NCBI RefSeq assembly: GCF_000308755.1
Contig: NZ_BAGF01000070.1
Coordinates: 62,001-126,000 of the forward strand
From: Nocardia pneumoniae NBRC 100136
Lineage (GTDB): Bacteria; Actinomycetota; Actinomycetes; Mycobacteriales; Mycobacteriaceae
Length of the DNA: 64,000 nucleotides
Direction: 5' to 3'
Position numbers and translations under genes: made by a program. The notes under the pieces are model-generated. The model ran no database searches and was not told the DNA's origin. It was given only the letters and a program-made list of their open reading frames with translations. Positions 1-7,969 of this stretch are shown piece after piece; the first letter of the stretch is position 1; every line of letters begins with the position of its first letter.

Positions 1-726
1 AAACGCGACGGGGCCGACTGGGTGCTGAACGGCTCGAAGATGTGGATCACCAACGGATCGGTGGCCGATGTGGCGGTGGTCTGGGCGCAGACCGAGGACG
101 AGGGCAAGCAGGTGATCCGCGGGTTCCTCGTTCCGGCTGGCACGCCCGGGTTGACGGCGCGGGAGATGCACCGCAAGCTGTCGCTGCGCGCCTCGATCAC
201 CGCCGAACTGGACTTCGACGACGTTCGCCTGCCGGCCGAGGCGGTACTGCCCGGATCACGCGGACTCGCCTCGCCGCTCGCCTGCCTGAGCGAGGCGCGC
301 TTCGGCATCATCTTCGGCGCGCTCGGCGCCGCCCGCGACTGTCTCGCGGCGACCATCGAGTACGCCAGGACCCGCGAGGTGTTCGACAAGCCGCTGGCCG
401 CCTACCAGCTCACCCAGGCCAAACTGGCCGACATGGCGCTGGAGTTCGGTAAAGGCCAGCTGCTGGCGCTGCACATCGGGCGGCTGAAGGACCGCGGCGC
501 GGTCACGCCCGAGCAGGTCAGCGCGGGCAAGCTGAACAGCACGCGCGAGGCCATCGCGATCGCCCGTGAATGCCGCACGATTCTCGGCGCCAATGGCATC
601 ACGCTCGACTATCCGGTGCTGCGCCACGCGAACAATCTGGAATCGGTGCTCACCTACGAGGGCACCGCGGAGGTGCATCAGCTCGTGCTCGGCCGCGCCT
701 TGACGGACGCGAATGCTTTTCGCTGA
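1..726 (+). CDS. Acyl-CoA dehydrogenase, glutaryl-CoA dehydrogenase-like (5' end missing)
   Basis: The reading frame is open from the first base, so the N-terminal FAD-binding part lies outside the window; 241 residues and a TGA stop are seen. The visible part has the middle beta domain (LNGSKMWITNG) followed by the C-terminal helical domain. The segment LSLRASITAELDFDDVRLP and the catalytic-base region SVLTYEGTAEVHQL are closest to glutaryl-CoA dehydrogenases: Glu in YEGT is the expected base, and the family ends in a similar ILGRAIT-type motif. The reaction would be FAD-dependent oxidation, and possibly decarboxylation, of glutaryl-CoA to crotonyl-CoA in lysine/tryptophan breakdown. The substrate-specificity residues are not visible, so a different acyl-CoA substrate remains possible. 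Confidence 0.85.
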   Translation, partial: KRDGADWVLNGSKMWITNGSVADVAVVWAQTEDEGKQVIRGFLVPAGTPGLTAREMHRKLSLRASITAELDFDDVRLPAEAVLPGSRGLASPLACLSEARFGIIFGALGAARDCLAATIEYARTREVFDKPLAAYQLTQAKLADMALEFGKGQLLALHIGRLKDRGAVTPEQVSAGKLNSTREAIAIARECRTILGANGITLDYPVLRHANNLESVLTYEGTAEVHQLVLGRALTDANAFR

Positions 727-792
727 CGGCACCTTTCGCTTGGGCGAGTTTGCTGAGCGGAACTTCGATCGAGCATTGGTCCGCGACCGACG

Positions 793-834
793 TCACAATT
801 TGATAAATACTGGATGATTGCTACCATATTGTGA
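793..834 (+). promoter_or_regulatory. Leaderless promoter flanked by a 7-bp inverted repeat
   Basis: TTGATA at 800-805 and TACCAT at 822-827 are separated by 16 bp and match actinobacterial -35 and -10 elements. The ATG at 834 lies six bases after the -10, exactly where transcription should start, and there is no Shine-Dalgarno sequence. Arms TCACAAT (793-799) and ATTGTGA (828-834) flank the two hexamers exactly, which looks like an operator. Confidence 0.55.
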
Positions 835-1256
835 TGTTTTTGCTCGGCCCCAGCTTTCTGGAAGCGTCGGCACGTAGGACTTTGAATCGCCTACACCAGA
901 CGCACGGAGCCCCCGCGACTGCGGCGGCCGCGCGGCTGCCCGCGCTTTCTGCGGTTCTGGACCAGCATGCCGCCGCAGTTCGCGACATCCTCCAGCACGG
1001 CGTCGCGGATTCGTCGGACGTCCCGCCCGCCGTGCTGCTCGCGGGTTACGCGCGCGGATTGCTCGACCAAGTGCGCGCCGATCGTGCCGCCGAACGCGGT
1101 GGCTCCAGCTGGCCGGACACTCCCGGAACGCGCGGCAAGGCGCCGCAAGATGTCCGCGAGTGGGCCGAGGCGGACTGGATCCATCTGCGCTTGGCCGGGG
1201 TGTGCCTGCACGGTATGCGCAACCCCACCGAGCTCGCGCTCCCGCAACTGCACTGA
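834..1256 (+). CDS. DUF6401-like small protein
   Basis: A 140-residue protein without signal peptide or membrane segment. The stretches DQHAAAVRDILQHG, LLAGYARGLLDQ and the C-terminal DWIHLRLAGVCLH resemble, from memory, the DUF6401 family found in Nocardia and Streptomyces, sometimes beside natural-product genes. Function is unknown. The start at 834 (GTG 831 is also possible) is chosen because a good promoter places the transcription start on this ATG, implying a leaderless mRNA. It stands alone: the dehydrogenase ends about 100 bp upstream and the next gene converges from the other strand. The opposite strand also has a long open frame here, but it shows no recognisable family. Confidence 0.6.
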   Translation: MFLLGPSFLEASARRTLNRLHQTHGAPATAAAARLPALSAVLDQHAAAVRDILQHGVADSSDVPPAVLLAGYARGLLDQVRADRAAERGGSSWPDTPGTRGKAPQDVREWAEADWIHLRLAGVCLHGMRNPTELALPQLH

Positions 1257-1326
1257 GCGAAGTCGCCCGGCCGAGCGCGTCCGCCGCGCCTACGACGGAC
1301 GCGCTGCCCACCCGGCGGATCGAGAC

Positions 1327-2445
1327 CTACCGCTCGTCGCCTTCGTCGCGGTAGCCCCGGTACTCGCCGGGCTGCGGTCGGCCCGCGCCAGGGGTCGTCC
1401 CCTGGCCAGGCTGCGGGTACTCTCCACCGGGCGCCGCACCCTGACCAGGCTGCCCATAACCTCCACCGGGCGCCGCACCCTGACCAGGCTGCCCATAACC
1501 TCCGCCAGGCGCCGCGCCCTGACCAGGCTGCGGGTATGCCTCACCAGGCGTCGCGCCCCGGCCTGGCTGCCGCTGGCCGCGGGCGCCGGGTTCTTGCCAT
1601 TGCTGTCCCTGCGTGGCCTCCCGCGACGGCGCACCCACGGGCTGCTGTTCGAATTCCCCTTCGCCGGGGACGGGCTGCTGGCCGCGAGCTGCCTGCTGAT
1701 CCATCAGCATCTGTTCCCGGGCGGCGTCCTCACGGCCCCGTCGGTAGGCCTCGGCATGTCCCCTGGCCGTGGGGATCTCGTGCTCCAGGTCGCTGATCCA
1801 GCGCTCCCATCGCTCCTGCATCGGCCGGATCATGCCGCCACCGACGCCGACGACCAGGATGCCGCCGATGGTCGCGAGCACCGCGACGAGAATCGGCACG
1901 GTGACCGCTGTGGCGACCCCGATCTGGTTCAGCGCGGCCACGATGCCGATGGCCCAGATGCCCACCGCCGCCATCCGGGCGAGCATCGGGCCGTAGGACA
2001 GGCCGCCGAGCGTGCTGCCGACCATTTCCCGCACCGCGTGCGCGATCGCACCCGCGACCACCACGATGACGATCGCGACCGCCAGCCTCGGCAGCCACGC
2101 GACGATGCCTGCGATCACGTTGCTGACCGGGTTCGGACCGAAGACACCGAAGCCGATCTGCAGGGCGATCAGCAGAATCGCGTAGTACGCCAGCCTCGCG
2201 AGAATGTCGGAGGCGTCGTATTTGCTCCGCTCGAGCATTCGCCGCACCCCGCCGCGTTCGACGGCCCGGTCGAACCCGACCCGCTCCAGCACTTTGTCGA
2301 CGATCTTCTCTACCGCCTTCGCGACGAGCCAGCCGATGAGCAGGATGACGAGGAAGCCGACCAGCTTGGGCACGAACGTGGCGATGGAAGCCCACGCATC
2401 GGAGAACCCCTGCTGAAAATCGATGGCCAGACTAGAGGTGTGCAT
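1327..2445 (-). CDS. Mechanosensitive-channel-like membrane protein with Pro/Gly/Gln repeat tail
   Basis: A 372-residue protein. The N-terminal ~230 residues carry about four to five hydrophobic helices: one near residues 22-43, then others near 80-105, 115-140, 155-175 and 178-205. They have the CmpX/TM-helix-repeat style of small-conductance mechanosensitive channel relatives (VGFDRAVERGG, VVGVGGGMIRPMQERWERW). A charged linker follows, then a disordered tail with four tandem 13-residue units around QPGQGAAPGGGYG. The role is presumably osmotic or cell-wall stress sensing in the plasma membrane; no pore data can be read from sequence. The second ATG (2445) was chosen because AAGGG sits six bases before it, whereas the first ATG (2451) directly abuts that site. 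Confidence 0.7.
   Translation of the reverse strand: MHTSSLAIDFQQGFSDAWASIATFVPKLVGFLVILLIGWLVAKAVEKIVDKVLERVGFDRAVERGGVRRMLERSKYDASDILARLAYYAILLIALQIGFGVFGPNPVSNVIAGIVAWLPRLAVAIVIVVVAGAIAHAVREMVGSTLGGLSYGPMLARMAAVGIWAIGIVAALNQIGVATAVTVPILVAVLATIGGILVVGVGGGMIRPMQERWERWISDLEHEIPTARGHAEAYRRGREDAAREQMLMDQQAARGQQPVPGEGEFEQQPVGAPSREATQGQQWQEPGARGQRQPGRGATPGEAYPQPGQGAAPGGGYGQPGQGAAPGGGYGQPGQGAAPGGEYPQPGQGTTPGAGRPQPGEYRGYRDEGDER
1406..1561. repeat. Four tandem 39-bp repeats inside the channel gene
   Basis: Units begin at 1406, 1445, 1484 and 1523, each starting CCAGGCTGC. They differ by a few substitutions and encode the 13-residue Gly/Pro/Gln units of the tail. All are multiples of three, so copy-number change would keep the frame. 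Confidence 0.9.
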
Positions 2446-2941
2446 CTCCATCCCTTCGCTGTGCGATGGCGCCGCGGCTATTTGCCACGGCTACGTCCAG
2501 CTGGGCTATACCCCTGGAAAAACCGCCGAATCTGATATTTGCGGAATGATTGCCATTTTTTTATTTCGATCTTGCTCCACATCCAGAAAGCACCGTAGCG
2601 CGCATCCCCGCGAAAATGCCGACTTCCGCTCGCCGCACTCGATTCCGGTCGCCGAGCACCGAATTGACGGCATCCGGCCCCGTCCTGCGCACACCCTGCC
2701 CACCTCATTCGCAAGAGCCGAGCACACCTCGCGGGCGTGCGAAGAAGTGCTTTGCTGTGCGAAGCTGAGCTCACAAAGGGGAAGCGCTCACGGTGTGGGG
2801 GTCACCATGGGTAGGGGATTGTTACGTCTTGTCATTTTGGTGCCATGTGGGTGTCATCGGCACGCCAAGGACGGCGCTCAAGCTGAAGGGGACCCCGGCA
2901 TTTGGGCGATGCCTCCACCGCCACTCCATCGGAGGTGCACG
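2446..2941. other. Intergenic region, no gene recognised
   Basis: About 500 bp between two divergent genes. The first part (2460-2600) is less GC-rich than its surroundings and should hold the promoters of both neighbours. No frame with a recognisable family or convincing ribosome-binding site was found, apart from the short frame starting at 2942. Confidence 0.5.
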
Positions 2942-3019
2942 ATGCACACGTTGACAATCGACCGTAGCGCACGGTGGTCGGTTCCGAATGCACTGGGAGC
3001 CAGCCATGTTCGTGCGTAG
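2942..3019 (+). CDS. Possible 25-residue leader peptide overlapping DUF4254 gene
   Basis: ATG at 2942 follows a strong GGAGG (2931-2935) with 6-bp spacing, and the frame (starting MHTLTIDRSARW) stops at 3019. It overlaps the start of the next gene by 14 bases in another frame. That geometry suggests translational coupling. The peptide has no recognisable family and may simply be a leader. Confidence 0.35.
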   Translation: MHTLTIDRSARWSVPNALGASHVRA

Positions 3020-3485
3020 CCACCTGCCGAGGCACCCGCGCGGCGTCGTCCGGCCATTGCCGGATCAACGCGAACTCGTCGCCGCCTTCGGCGGGCATGC
3101 GAGCGACGCGGACGACGACCATCCCCTGCTCGCCTGGGCCGCGACACTGGCCACGCTGCACCGGCAGCGGCACACCGATCCCCTGGCCGCCGCCGGAATC
3201 GACTGCCGCCGTAGCGAATTGGTGGCCGCCATCGATGCGTGGGTGGTCGACCAGCTTCCCCGCAAGCGCTCGACCGACCACCTGCGCGCGGAATCCCTCG
3301 GCGCCACAGTCGATCGCATGGCGGCGGCGCACGTTCACGCCAGCCACCTGCTGCACACCGCCGAAAAGGTCTCCGACGCCCGGGTGCACGCCGCCTGGTA
3401 CCGGCTGGCTCTGCTGGCCGACGAGTGGACCGACCTGATCACCGGCGGGGTGCGGGAAACGGTGCGCGGCAGAAGACCGGCATAG
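3006..3485 (+). CDS. DUF4254 domain protein
   Basis: A 159-residue soluble protein. Its layout matches, from memory, the DUF4254 family common in Nocardia: LPDQRELVAAF near the start, then a helix with HPLLAWAATLATLHRQR, the central segment RRSELVAAIDAWV, ESLGATVDRMAAAHVHA and a C-terminal VHAAWYRLALLADEW. The biochemical role is unknown. ATG 3006 is preferred over the in-frame ATG 2988 because GGGAG (2995-2999) lies six bases upstream of it. A strong hairpin follows the stop. Confidence 0.7.
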   Translation: MFVRSHLPRHPRGVVRPLPDQRELVAAFGGHASDADDDHPLLAWAATLATLHRQRHTDPLAAAGIDCRRSELVAAIDAWVVDQLPRKRSTDHLRAESLGATVDRMAAAHVHASHLLHTAEKVSDARVHAAWYRLALLADEWTDLITGGVRETVRGRRPA

Positions 3486-3530
3486 GCCTTCTCGAGGGCT
3501 CGCCACCGGGTCGGCCGTCGAATCGTGCGA

Positions 3531-3561
3531 GCCCCGCGCCACAGTCGGTGCGGCGCGGGGC
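3531..3561. terminator. Bidirectional terminator-like hairpin
   Basis: A perfect 10-bp inverted repeat (GCCCCGCGCC / GGCGCGGGGC) with an 11-base loop lies between two converging stop codons, those of the DUF4254 gene and cbs. There is no clear U-tract, as is usual in actinobacteria. Confidence 0.6.
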
Positions 3562-3595
3562 GTGCTCGGTCGATCCGGGCGGCCCGGTCCCTCGG

Positions 3596-4984
3596 TTACT
3601 TGCCGATGTGGCCGGTGCTGAGGAAGCCGAGCAGGTCGTGGCGGGTGATGACACCGACGGGTTTGCCGTCCTCGACGACCATGAGGGCGTCGGTGTCCGA
3701 GAGCGCCTTGGTCGCCGCGGAAATGGGCTCGCCCGAGCCGATCAGCGGGAACGAGGGGCTCATGTGCTGGGCCACCGAATCGGTCAGGTGCGCCCGGCCT
3801 TCGAAGACGGCCGACAGCAGGTCGCGCTCGGACACGCTGCCCGCCACCTCGCCCGCCATCACGGGCGGCTCGGCGCCGACCACGGGCATCTGCGACACGC
3901 CGTACTCGCGCAGGATCTCGATGGCGTCGCGCAGCGTCTCCGACGGATGGGTGTGCACCAGGTCGGGCAGCTCGCCGGACTTGCCCCGCAGCACGTCACC
4001 GACCAGCGGTTCGGCCGTGCCGTCCAGCCGTTCGCGGAGGAAGCCGTAGGAGCTCATCCACTCGTCGTTGAAGATCTTCGACAGATAGCCGCGCCCTCCG
4101 TCGGGCAGCAGCACCACGACCAGCGCGTCCGGATCACGCCGCGCCACCTCGACAGCCGCGACCACCGCCATGCCGCACGAGCCTCCGACCAGCAGGCCCT
4201 CCTCGCGGGCCAGTCTGCGGGTCATCTCGAAGGAGTCCGCGTCGGACACCGCGATGATCTCGTCCGGCACCGCCGGGTCGTAGGCGGACGGCCAGAAGTC
4301 CTCGCCGACGCCCTCGACCAGGTACGGCCGCCCGGTGCCGCCCGAGTACACCGAGCCCTCCGGATCGGCGCCGATGATCCGCACCTTCCCGCCGGAGACC
4401 TCCTTGAGGTAGCGGCCGGTGCCGGTGATGGTGCCGCCGGTGCCGACGCCCGCCACGAAGTGGGTCACCTTGCCGTCGGTGTCCCGCCAGATCTCCGGGC
4501 CGGTGGTCTCGTAGTGGCTGTCCGGGCCGCCCGGGTTGGAGTACTGGTCGGGCTTCCAGGCGCCGTCGATCTCGCGGACCAGGCGGTCGGAGACGCTGTA
4601 GTAGCTGTTCGGGTGGTCCGGCGGCACGGCGGTCGGGCACACGACGACCTCGGCGCCGTAGGCGCGCAGCACGTTGCGCTTGTCCTCGCTGACCTTGTCC
4701 GGGCAGACGAACACGCACTTGTAGCCGCGCTGCTGCGCCACCAGCGCCAAGCCGACACCGGTGTTGCCGGAGGTGGGCTCGACGATGGTGCCGCCGGGGC
4801 GCAGCTTTCCGGACTTCTCGGCGGCGTCGATCATCTTCACCGCGATCCGGTCCTTGGCGCTGCCGCCGGGGTTGAGGTATTCGATCTTGGCCGCCACCAG
4901 ACCCGCGTTCGGTCCGACGACCGAGTTCAACCGGACCAGCGGCGTGTTGCCGATGAGATCCACGACATGATCCGCGATGCGCAT
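3596..4984 (-). CDS. cbs: Cystathionine beta-synthase
   Basis: A 462-residue PLP enzyme of reverse transsulfuration, condensing serine with homocysteine to cystathionine in the cytoplasm. The fold-type II catalytic domain covers residues 1 to about 320: PLP lysine K44 in GGSAKDR, the substrate loop TSGNTG, and the phosphate-binding GVGTGGTITG. A pair of CBS domains occupies about 335-460. The sequence is very close to M. tuberculosis Rv1077 as I remember it (YKCVFVCPDKVSEDKRNV, VEGVGEDFWP). The start at 4984 (MRIADH) matches that homologue; an upstream in-frame ATG at 5026 would add 14 non-conserved residues. Gene order with the following GDSL hydrolase and thiolase also matches. Confidence 0.93.
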   Translation of the reverse strand: MRIADHVVDLIGNTPLVRLNSVVGPNAGLVAAKIEYLNPGGSAKDRIAVKMIDAAEKSGKLRPGGTIVEPTSGNTGVGLALVAQQRGYKCVFVCPDKVSEDKRNVLRAYGAEVVVCPTAVPPDHPNSYYSVSDRLVREIDGAWKPDQYSNPGGPDSHYETTGPEIWRDTDGKVTHFVAGVGTGGTITGTGRYLKEVSGGKVRIIGADPEGSVYSGGTGRPYLVEGVGEDFWPSAYDPAVPDEIIAVSDADSFEMTRRLAREEGLLVGGSCGMAVVAAVEVARRDPDALVVVLLPDGGRGYLSKIFNDEWMSSYGFLRERLDGTAEPLVGDVLRGKSGELPDLVHTHPSETLRDAIEILREYGVSQMPVVGAEPPVMAGEVAGSVSERDLLSAVFEGRAHLTDSVAQHMSPSFPLIGSGEPISAATKALSDTDALMVVEDGKPVGVITRHDLLGFLSTGHIGK

Positions 4985-5087
4985 GGACCCCATCGTTGCA
5001 GACGCACTACCTGTGAGTTCGCGCACGCCGGACGCAACGGGTCGCGGCTACCGGCGAACCGGCCCTCGCACCCTTAGGATCGCTGCC

Positions 5088-5579
5088 ATGAGGCAGCCGA
5101 ACATCGCCCGTGCCGCAGCGATTCTGGCCGGATCGGCGATGGCTCTAGTGATCGGATCCGGCGCGCACGCGGACGCGGCGACCATCGAGTTCCCCGACGT
5201 GCCCACGCTGGCGCATGGCGGTCTGTGCTGGACCACCATCCGCACCTGGGCCGACACCAGCCCGGAATGGCCGGGCCGCGCGATTCTCAACATCCGCGCG
5301 CTGCCCGTATCGGGCATCGGGCCGGGGCAGCACCCGTTCGCGCCGCTGTGCGAGGTCCGCACGACCGTCGCCTGGCGCAACGTCACCACCGGCGCCACCG
5401 GCCGCTACGACAACACGGTGGTCACCGGTATCTACGGCAGCATCCAGTACGCGCTGTTCCAGGACACCGGGCCGGGTTTGATCGAGGTCACCATCTCCAC
5501 CGACGCGGCGAGCGTCCCCGCGCGCGGCTCCTTCGTGGTGCCCGGCGATCCGAACCAACCGGTCAACAGGCCCGAGTGA
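5088..5579 (+). CDS. Exported hypothetical protein
   Basis: A 163-residue protein with an N-terminal Sec signal peptide (positively charged MRQPNIARA, then AAILAGSAMALVIGS) and a probable cleavage after AHA-DA near residue 28. The mature part is predicted beta-rich, with two Cys (CWTT and LCEV) that may form a disulfide, but matches no family I recognise. AGGA at 5076-5079 sits eight bases before the ATG. The gene is divergent from cbs, with about 100 bp between starts that must hold both promoters. Confidence 0.6.
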   Translation: MRQPNIARAAAILAGSAMALVIGSGAHADAATIEFPDVPTLAHGGLCWTTIRTWADTSPEWPGRAILNIRALPVSGIGPGQHPFAPLCEVRTTVAWRNVTTGATGRYDNTVVTGIYGSIQYALFQDTGPGLIEVTISTDAASVPARGSFVVPGDPNQPVNRPE

Positions 5580-5764
5580 CGAGGACGCACGGCAACTCCT
5601 GATGCCGGGCTGAGCCGGATCATCGGGCGGCGGTGGAACCTGCCCCGGTAGTTCGCGCTGCGCCGACCTGAACGGACCAAGGAGCACCCCGCGGTCGAAC
5701 TCACCTCTGCGCGGGGTCGTTCGGGACCTGAGCGGACCGGCGGTGATTTCGTAAAATTCCTGGC

Positions 5765-6652
5765 GTGAGCGCACCTCGATTCCGCTGGCGGACGGCGGCG
5801 ATGACCGGTGCCGCGGCCATGCTCGCCGGTTCGGGCGCGGGCACCGCATGGTGGGTGACCTATCGCCTGCTCATGGCCCAAGCGGGCGCTGCGCGCGGCG
5901 TGATCGGCCGGGACACCTCGAAACCGCCGGAGGCGGACGGCATCTACACCGCTGGCTGCGCGGAACCCGAGCCGTGGCGTACCGGCAAGCACGCCGACCT
6001 GCACCTGATGATCTTCGGCGACTCCACCGCGGCGGGCGTCGGCTGCCTGGTGCCCGACGAGGTGCCGGGCGTACGCCTGGCGCGCGGACTCGCCGAGGCG
6101 ACCGGGCAACGGATCCGCCTGAGCACCAAGGCGATCTCCGGCGCCACCTCCAAGGGCCTGGCCGGTCAGGTGGACGCGATGTTCGTCGCCGGTCCGCCGC
6201 CGGACGCCGCGGTCATCCTCATCGGCGCCAACGACGTCACCAAGAAGCACTCCATCCGCGCCTCCGCGCGCAGGCTGGCCGCCGCGGTGGCCCGGCTGCG
6301 CCGCGCCGACGCGGTGGTGGTGGTCGGTACCTGCCCGAACCTGGGCACGGTGACCGCCATCCCGCAACCGCTGCGGACCGTGGTGCACAACTGGAGCGTC
6401 CGCTTGGCCAGAGCGCAGCACGTGGCGACGATCGTCGCGGGCGGGCATCCGGTGCCGATGGGTTATCTGCTCGCCCCGGAATTCCGCGCCGCGCCCGAAC
6501 TCCTCTTTGCCGCCGACGGGTTCCACCCCTCGGCCACGGGTTACGAACTCGCCGCCGCGCAGCTGCTTCCGGCGCTGATCGACGCACTGGACGGGACACC
6601 CGCTTCCGGTACTCCGCGACGGGACGTAAATTCGATACGAACCGCAGAGTAA
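5765..6652 (+). CDS. SGNH/GDSL hydrolase, Rv1075c-like
   Basis: A 295-residue exported esterase/lipase-type enzyme. An N-terminal hydrophobic segment (residues 11-40) is a signal peptide or anchor. Block I is IFGDSTAAG with catalytic Ser87, block III is IGANDVT (Asn), and block V is DGFHPSATGY with Asp251 and His254; together they form the SGNH set. It resembles the mycobacterial cell-envelope GDSL hydrolase Rv1075c, and the following thiolase gene supports that. The natural substrate is not known. GTG 5765 is the start; the next gene begins 42 bp after the stop, so the two may be co-transcribed. Confidence 0.85.
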   Translation: MSAPRFRWRTAAMTGAAAMLAGSGAGTAWWVTYRLLMAQAGAARGVIGRDTSKPPEADGIYTAGCAEPEPWRTGKHADLHLMIFGDSTAAGVGCLVPDEVPGVRLARGLAEATGQRIRLSTKAISGATSKGLAGQVDAMFVAGPPPDAAVILIGANDVTKKHSIRASARRLAAAVARLRRADAVVVVGTCPNLGTVTAIPQPLRTVVHNWSVRLARAQHVATIVAGGHPVPMGYLLAPEFRAAPELLFAADGFHPSATGYELAAAQLLPALIDALDGTPASGTPRRDVNSIRTAE

Positions 6653-6694
6653 GTACAAAAAGGTTCACCACGACCGTCCCACAAAGGAGTCCTC

Positions 6695-7915
6695 ATGCCT
6701 GAGGCCGTCATCGTTTCGACCGCACGCTCCCCGATCGGCCGTGCCCGCAAGGGTTCGCTGGTCGACCTGCGGCCCGACGATCTGACCACGCAGATTGTGC
6801 GGGCAGCGCTCGACAAGGTGCCCGCCCTGGACCCGGCCCAGATCGACGACCTGATCCTCGGCTGCGGTTCGCCCGGAGGCGAGCAGGGCTTCAACATCGC
6901 CCGCATCGTCGCCGTGCAGCTCGGCTACGACTTTCTGCCCGGCACCACCGTGCACCGCTACTGCGCGTCGTCGCTGCAGTCCACCCGGATGGCGTTCCAC
7001 GCGATCAAGGCGGGCGAGGGCGACGTGTTCATCTCCGCGGGCGTGGAGACCGTCTCCCGCTACGTGAACGGTTCCGCGGACAGCTGGCCGAACACCCAGA
7101 ACCCCCTGTTCGCCGCGGCGCAGGAGCGCACCGCCAAGACCGCCGAGGGCGGCGCGGGCATCTGGCACGACCCGCGTGAGGACGGCCTGCTCCCCGACGC
7201 CTACATCGCGATGGGCCAGACCGCCGAGAACGTCGCCACGTTCACCGGCATCACCCGCGAGGAGCAGGACCGCTGGGGGGTGCGCTCGCAGAACCGGGCC
7301 GAAGAGGCGATCAAGAACGGCTTCTTCGAGCGGGAGATCACCCCGGTGACGCTGCCGGACGGCACGGTGGTCAGCACGGACGACGGCCCGCGCGCCGGCG
7401 TCACCTACGAGGCGGTCGCGGGGCTGAAGCCGGTGTTCCGTCCGGACGGCACCGTCACCGCGGGCAACTGCTGCCCGTTGAACGACGGCGCGGCCGCGCT
7501 GGTCATCATGAGCGACACCAAGGCCAAGGAGCTGGGGCTGACCCCGCTGGCGCGCATCGTGTCCACGGGCGTGTCCGGACTGTCGCCGGAGATCATGGGC
7601 CTCGGCCCGATCGAGGCGTGCAAGCGTGCGCTGGCGCTGGCGGGCAAGACCATCGATGACATCGACCTGGTCGAGATCAACGAGGCGTTCGCGGTCCAGG
7701 TGCTCGGCTCGGCTCGGGAGCTGAAGATCGACGAGGACAAGCTGAACGTCTCCGGCGGCGCGATCGCGCTGGGCCACCCGTTCGGCATGACCGGCGCCCG
7801 GATCACCACCACGCTGATCAACAACCTGCAGACCTACGACAAGCAGTTCGGTCTGGAGACCATGTGCGTCGGCGGCGGCCAGGGCATGGCGATGGTCATC
7901 GAACGCCTGAGCTGA
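6695..7915 (+). CDS. fadA3: Acetyl-CoA C-acyltransferase (thiolase), FadA3-like
   Basis: A 406-residue thiolase catalysing thiolytic cleavage or condensation of acyl-CoAs in fatty-acid metabolism. The nucleophile is Cys90 in HRYCASSLQST, His361 lies in GHPFGMTGAR, and the acid/base Cys391 in MCVGGGQGMA; VEINEAFA supplies the conserved NEAF motif. Length is typical. A strong AAAGGAG precedes the ATG. The gene follows the GDSL hydrolase as Rv1074c adjoins Rv1075c in M. tuberculosis, which is the basis for the symbol. A long palindromic terminator follows directly. Confidence 0.92.
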   Translation: MPEAVIVSTARSPIGRARKGSLVDLRPDDLTTQIVRAALDKVPALDPAQIDDLILGCGSPGGEQGFNIARIVAVQLGYDFLPGTTVHRYCASSLQSTRMAFHAIKAGEGDVFISAGVETVSRYVNGSADSWPNTQNPLFAAAQERTAKTAEGGAGIWHDPREDGLLPDAYIAMGQTAENVATFTGITREEQDRWGVRSQNRAEEAIKNGFFEREITPVTLPDGTVVSTDDGPRAGVTYEAVAGLKPVFRPDGTVTAGNCCPLNDGAAALVIMSDTKAKELGLTPLARIVSTGVSGLSPEIMGLGPIEACKRALALAGKTIDDIDLVEINEAFAVQVLGSARELKIDEDKLNVSGGAIALGHPFGMTGARITTTLINNLQTYDKQFGLETMCVGGGQGMAMVIERLS

Positions 7916-7921
7916 GACACG

Positions 7922-7958
7922 AAAGGGCGGTCGCCGGATGATCCGGCGACCGCCCTTT
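7922..7958. terminator. Strong bidirectional terminator
   Basis: A perfect 18-bp inverted repeat (AAAGGGCGGTCGCCGGAT and its complement) around one central base lies between two converging stop codons. A-rich and T-rich edges on both sides let it serve the thiolase and the YccA gene alike. Confidence 0.9.
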
Positions 7959-7969
7959 TCGCTGTGCGG

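Noticed and set aside
793..1311. A minus-strand frame of 172 codons opposite the DUF6401-like gene.
   Set aside because: It is Arg/Ala-rich without domain features and reads through the plus-strand promoter; the plus-strand gene has family-like motifs and a matched promoter.
5073..5091. TTAGGATCGCTGCCATGAG upstream of the exported protein as a fourth iron box.
   Set aside because: Only the TTAGG half matches; the second half does not resemble the consensus, and it overlaps the ribosome-binding site.
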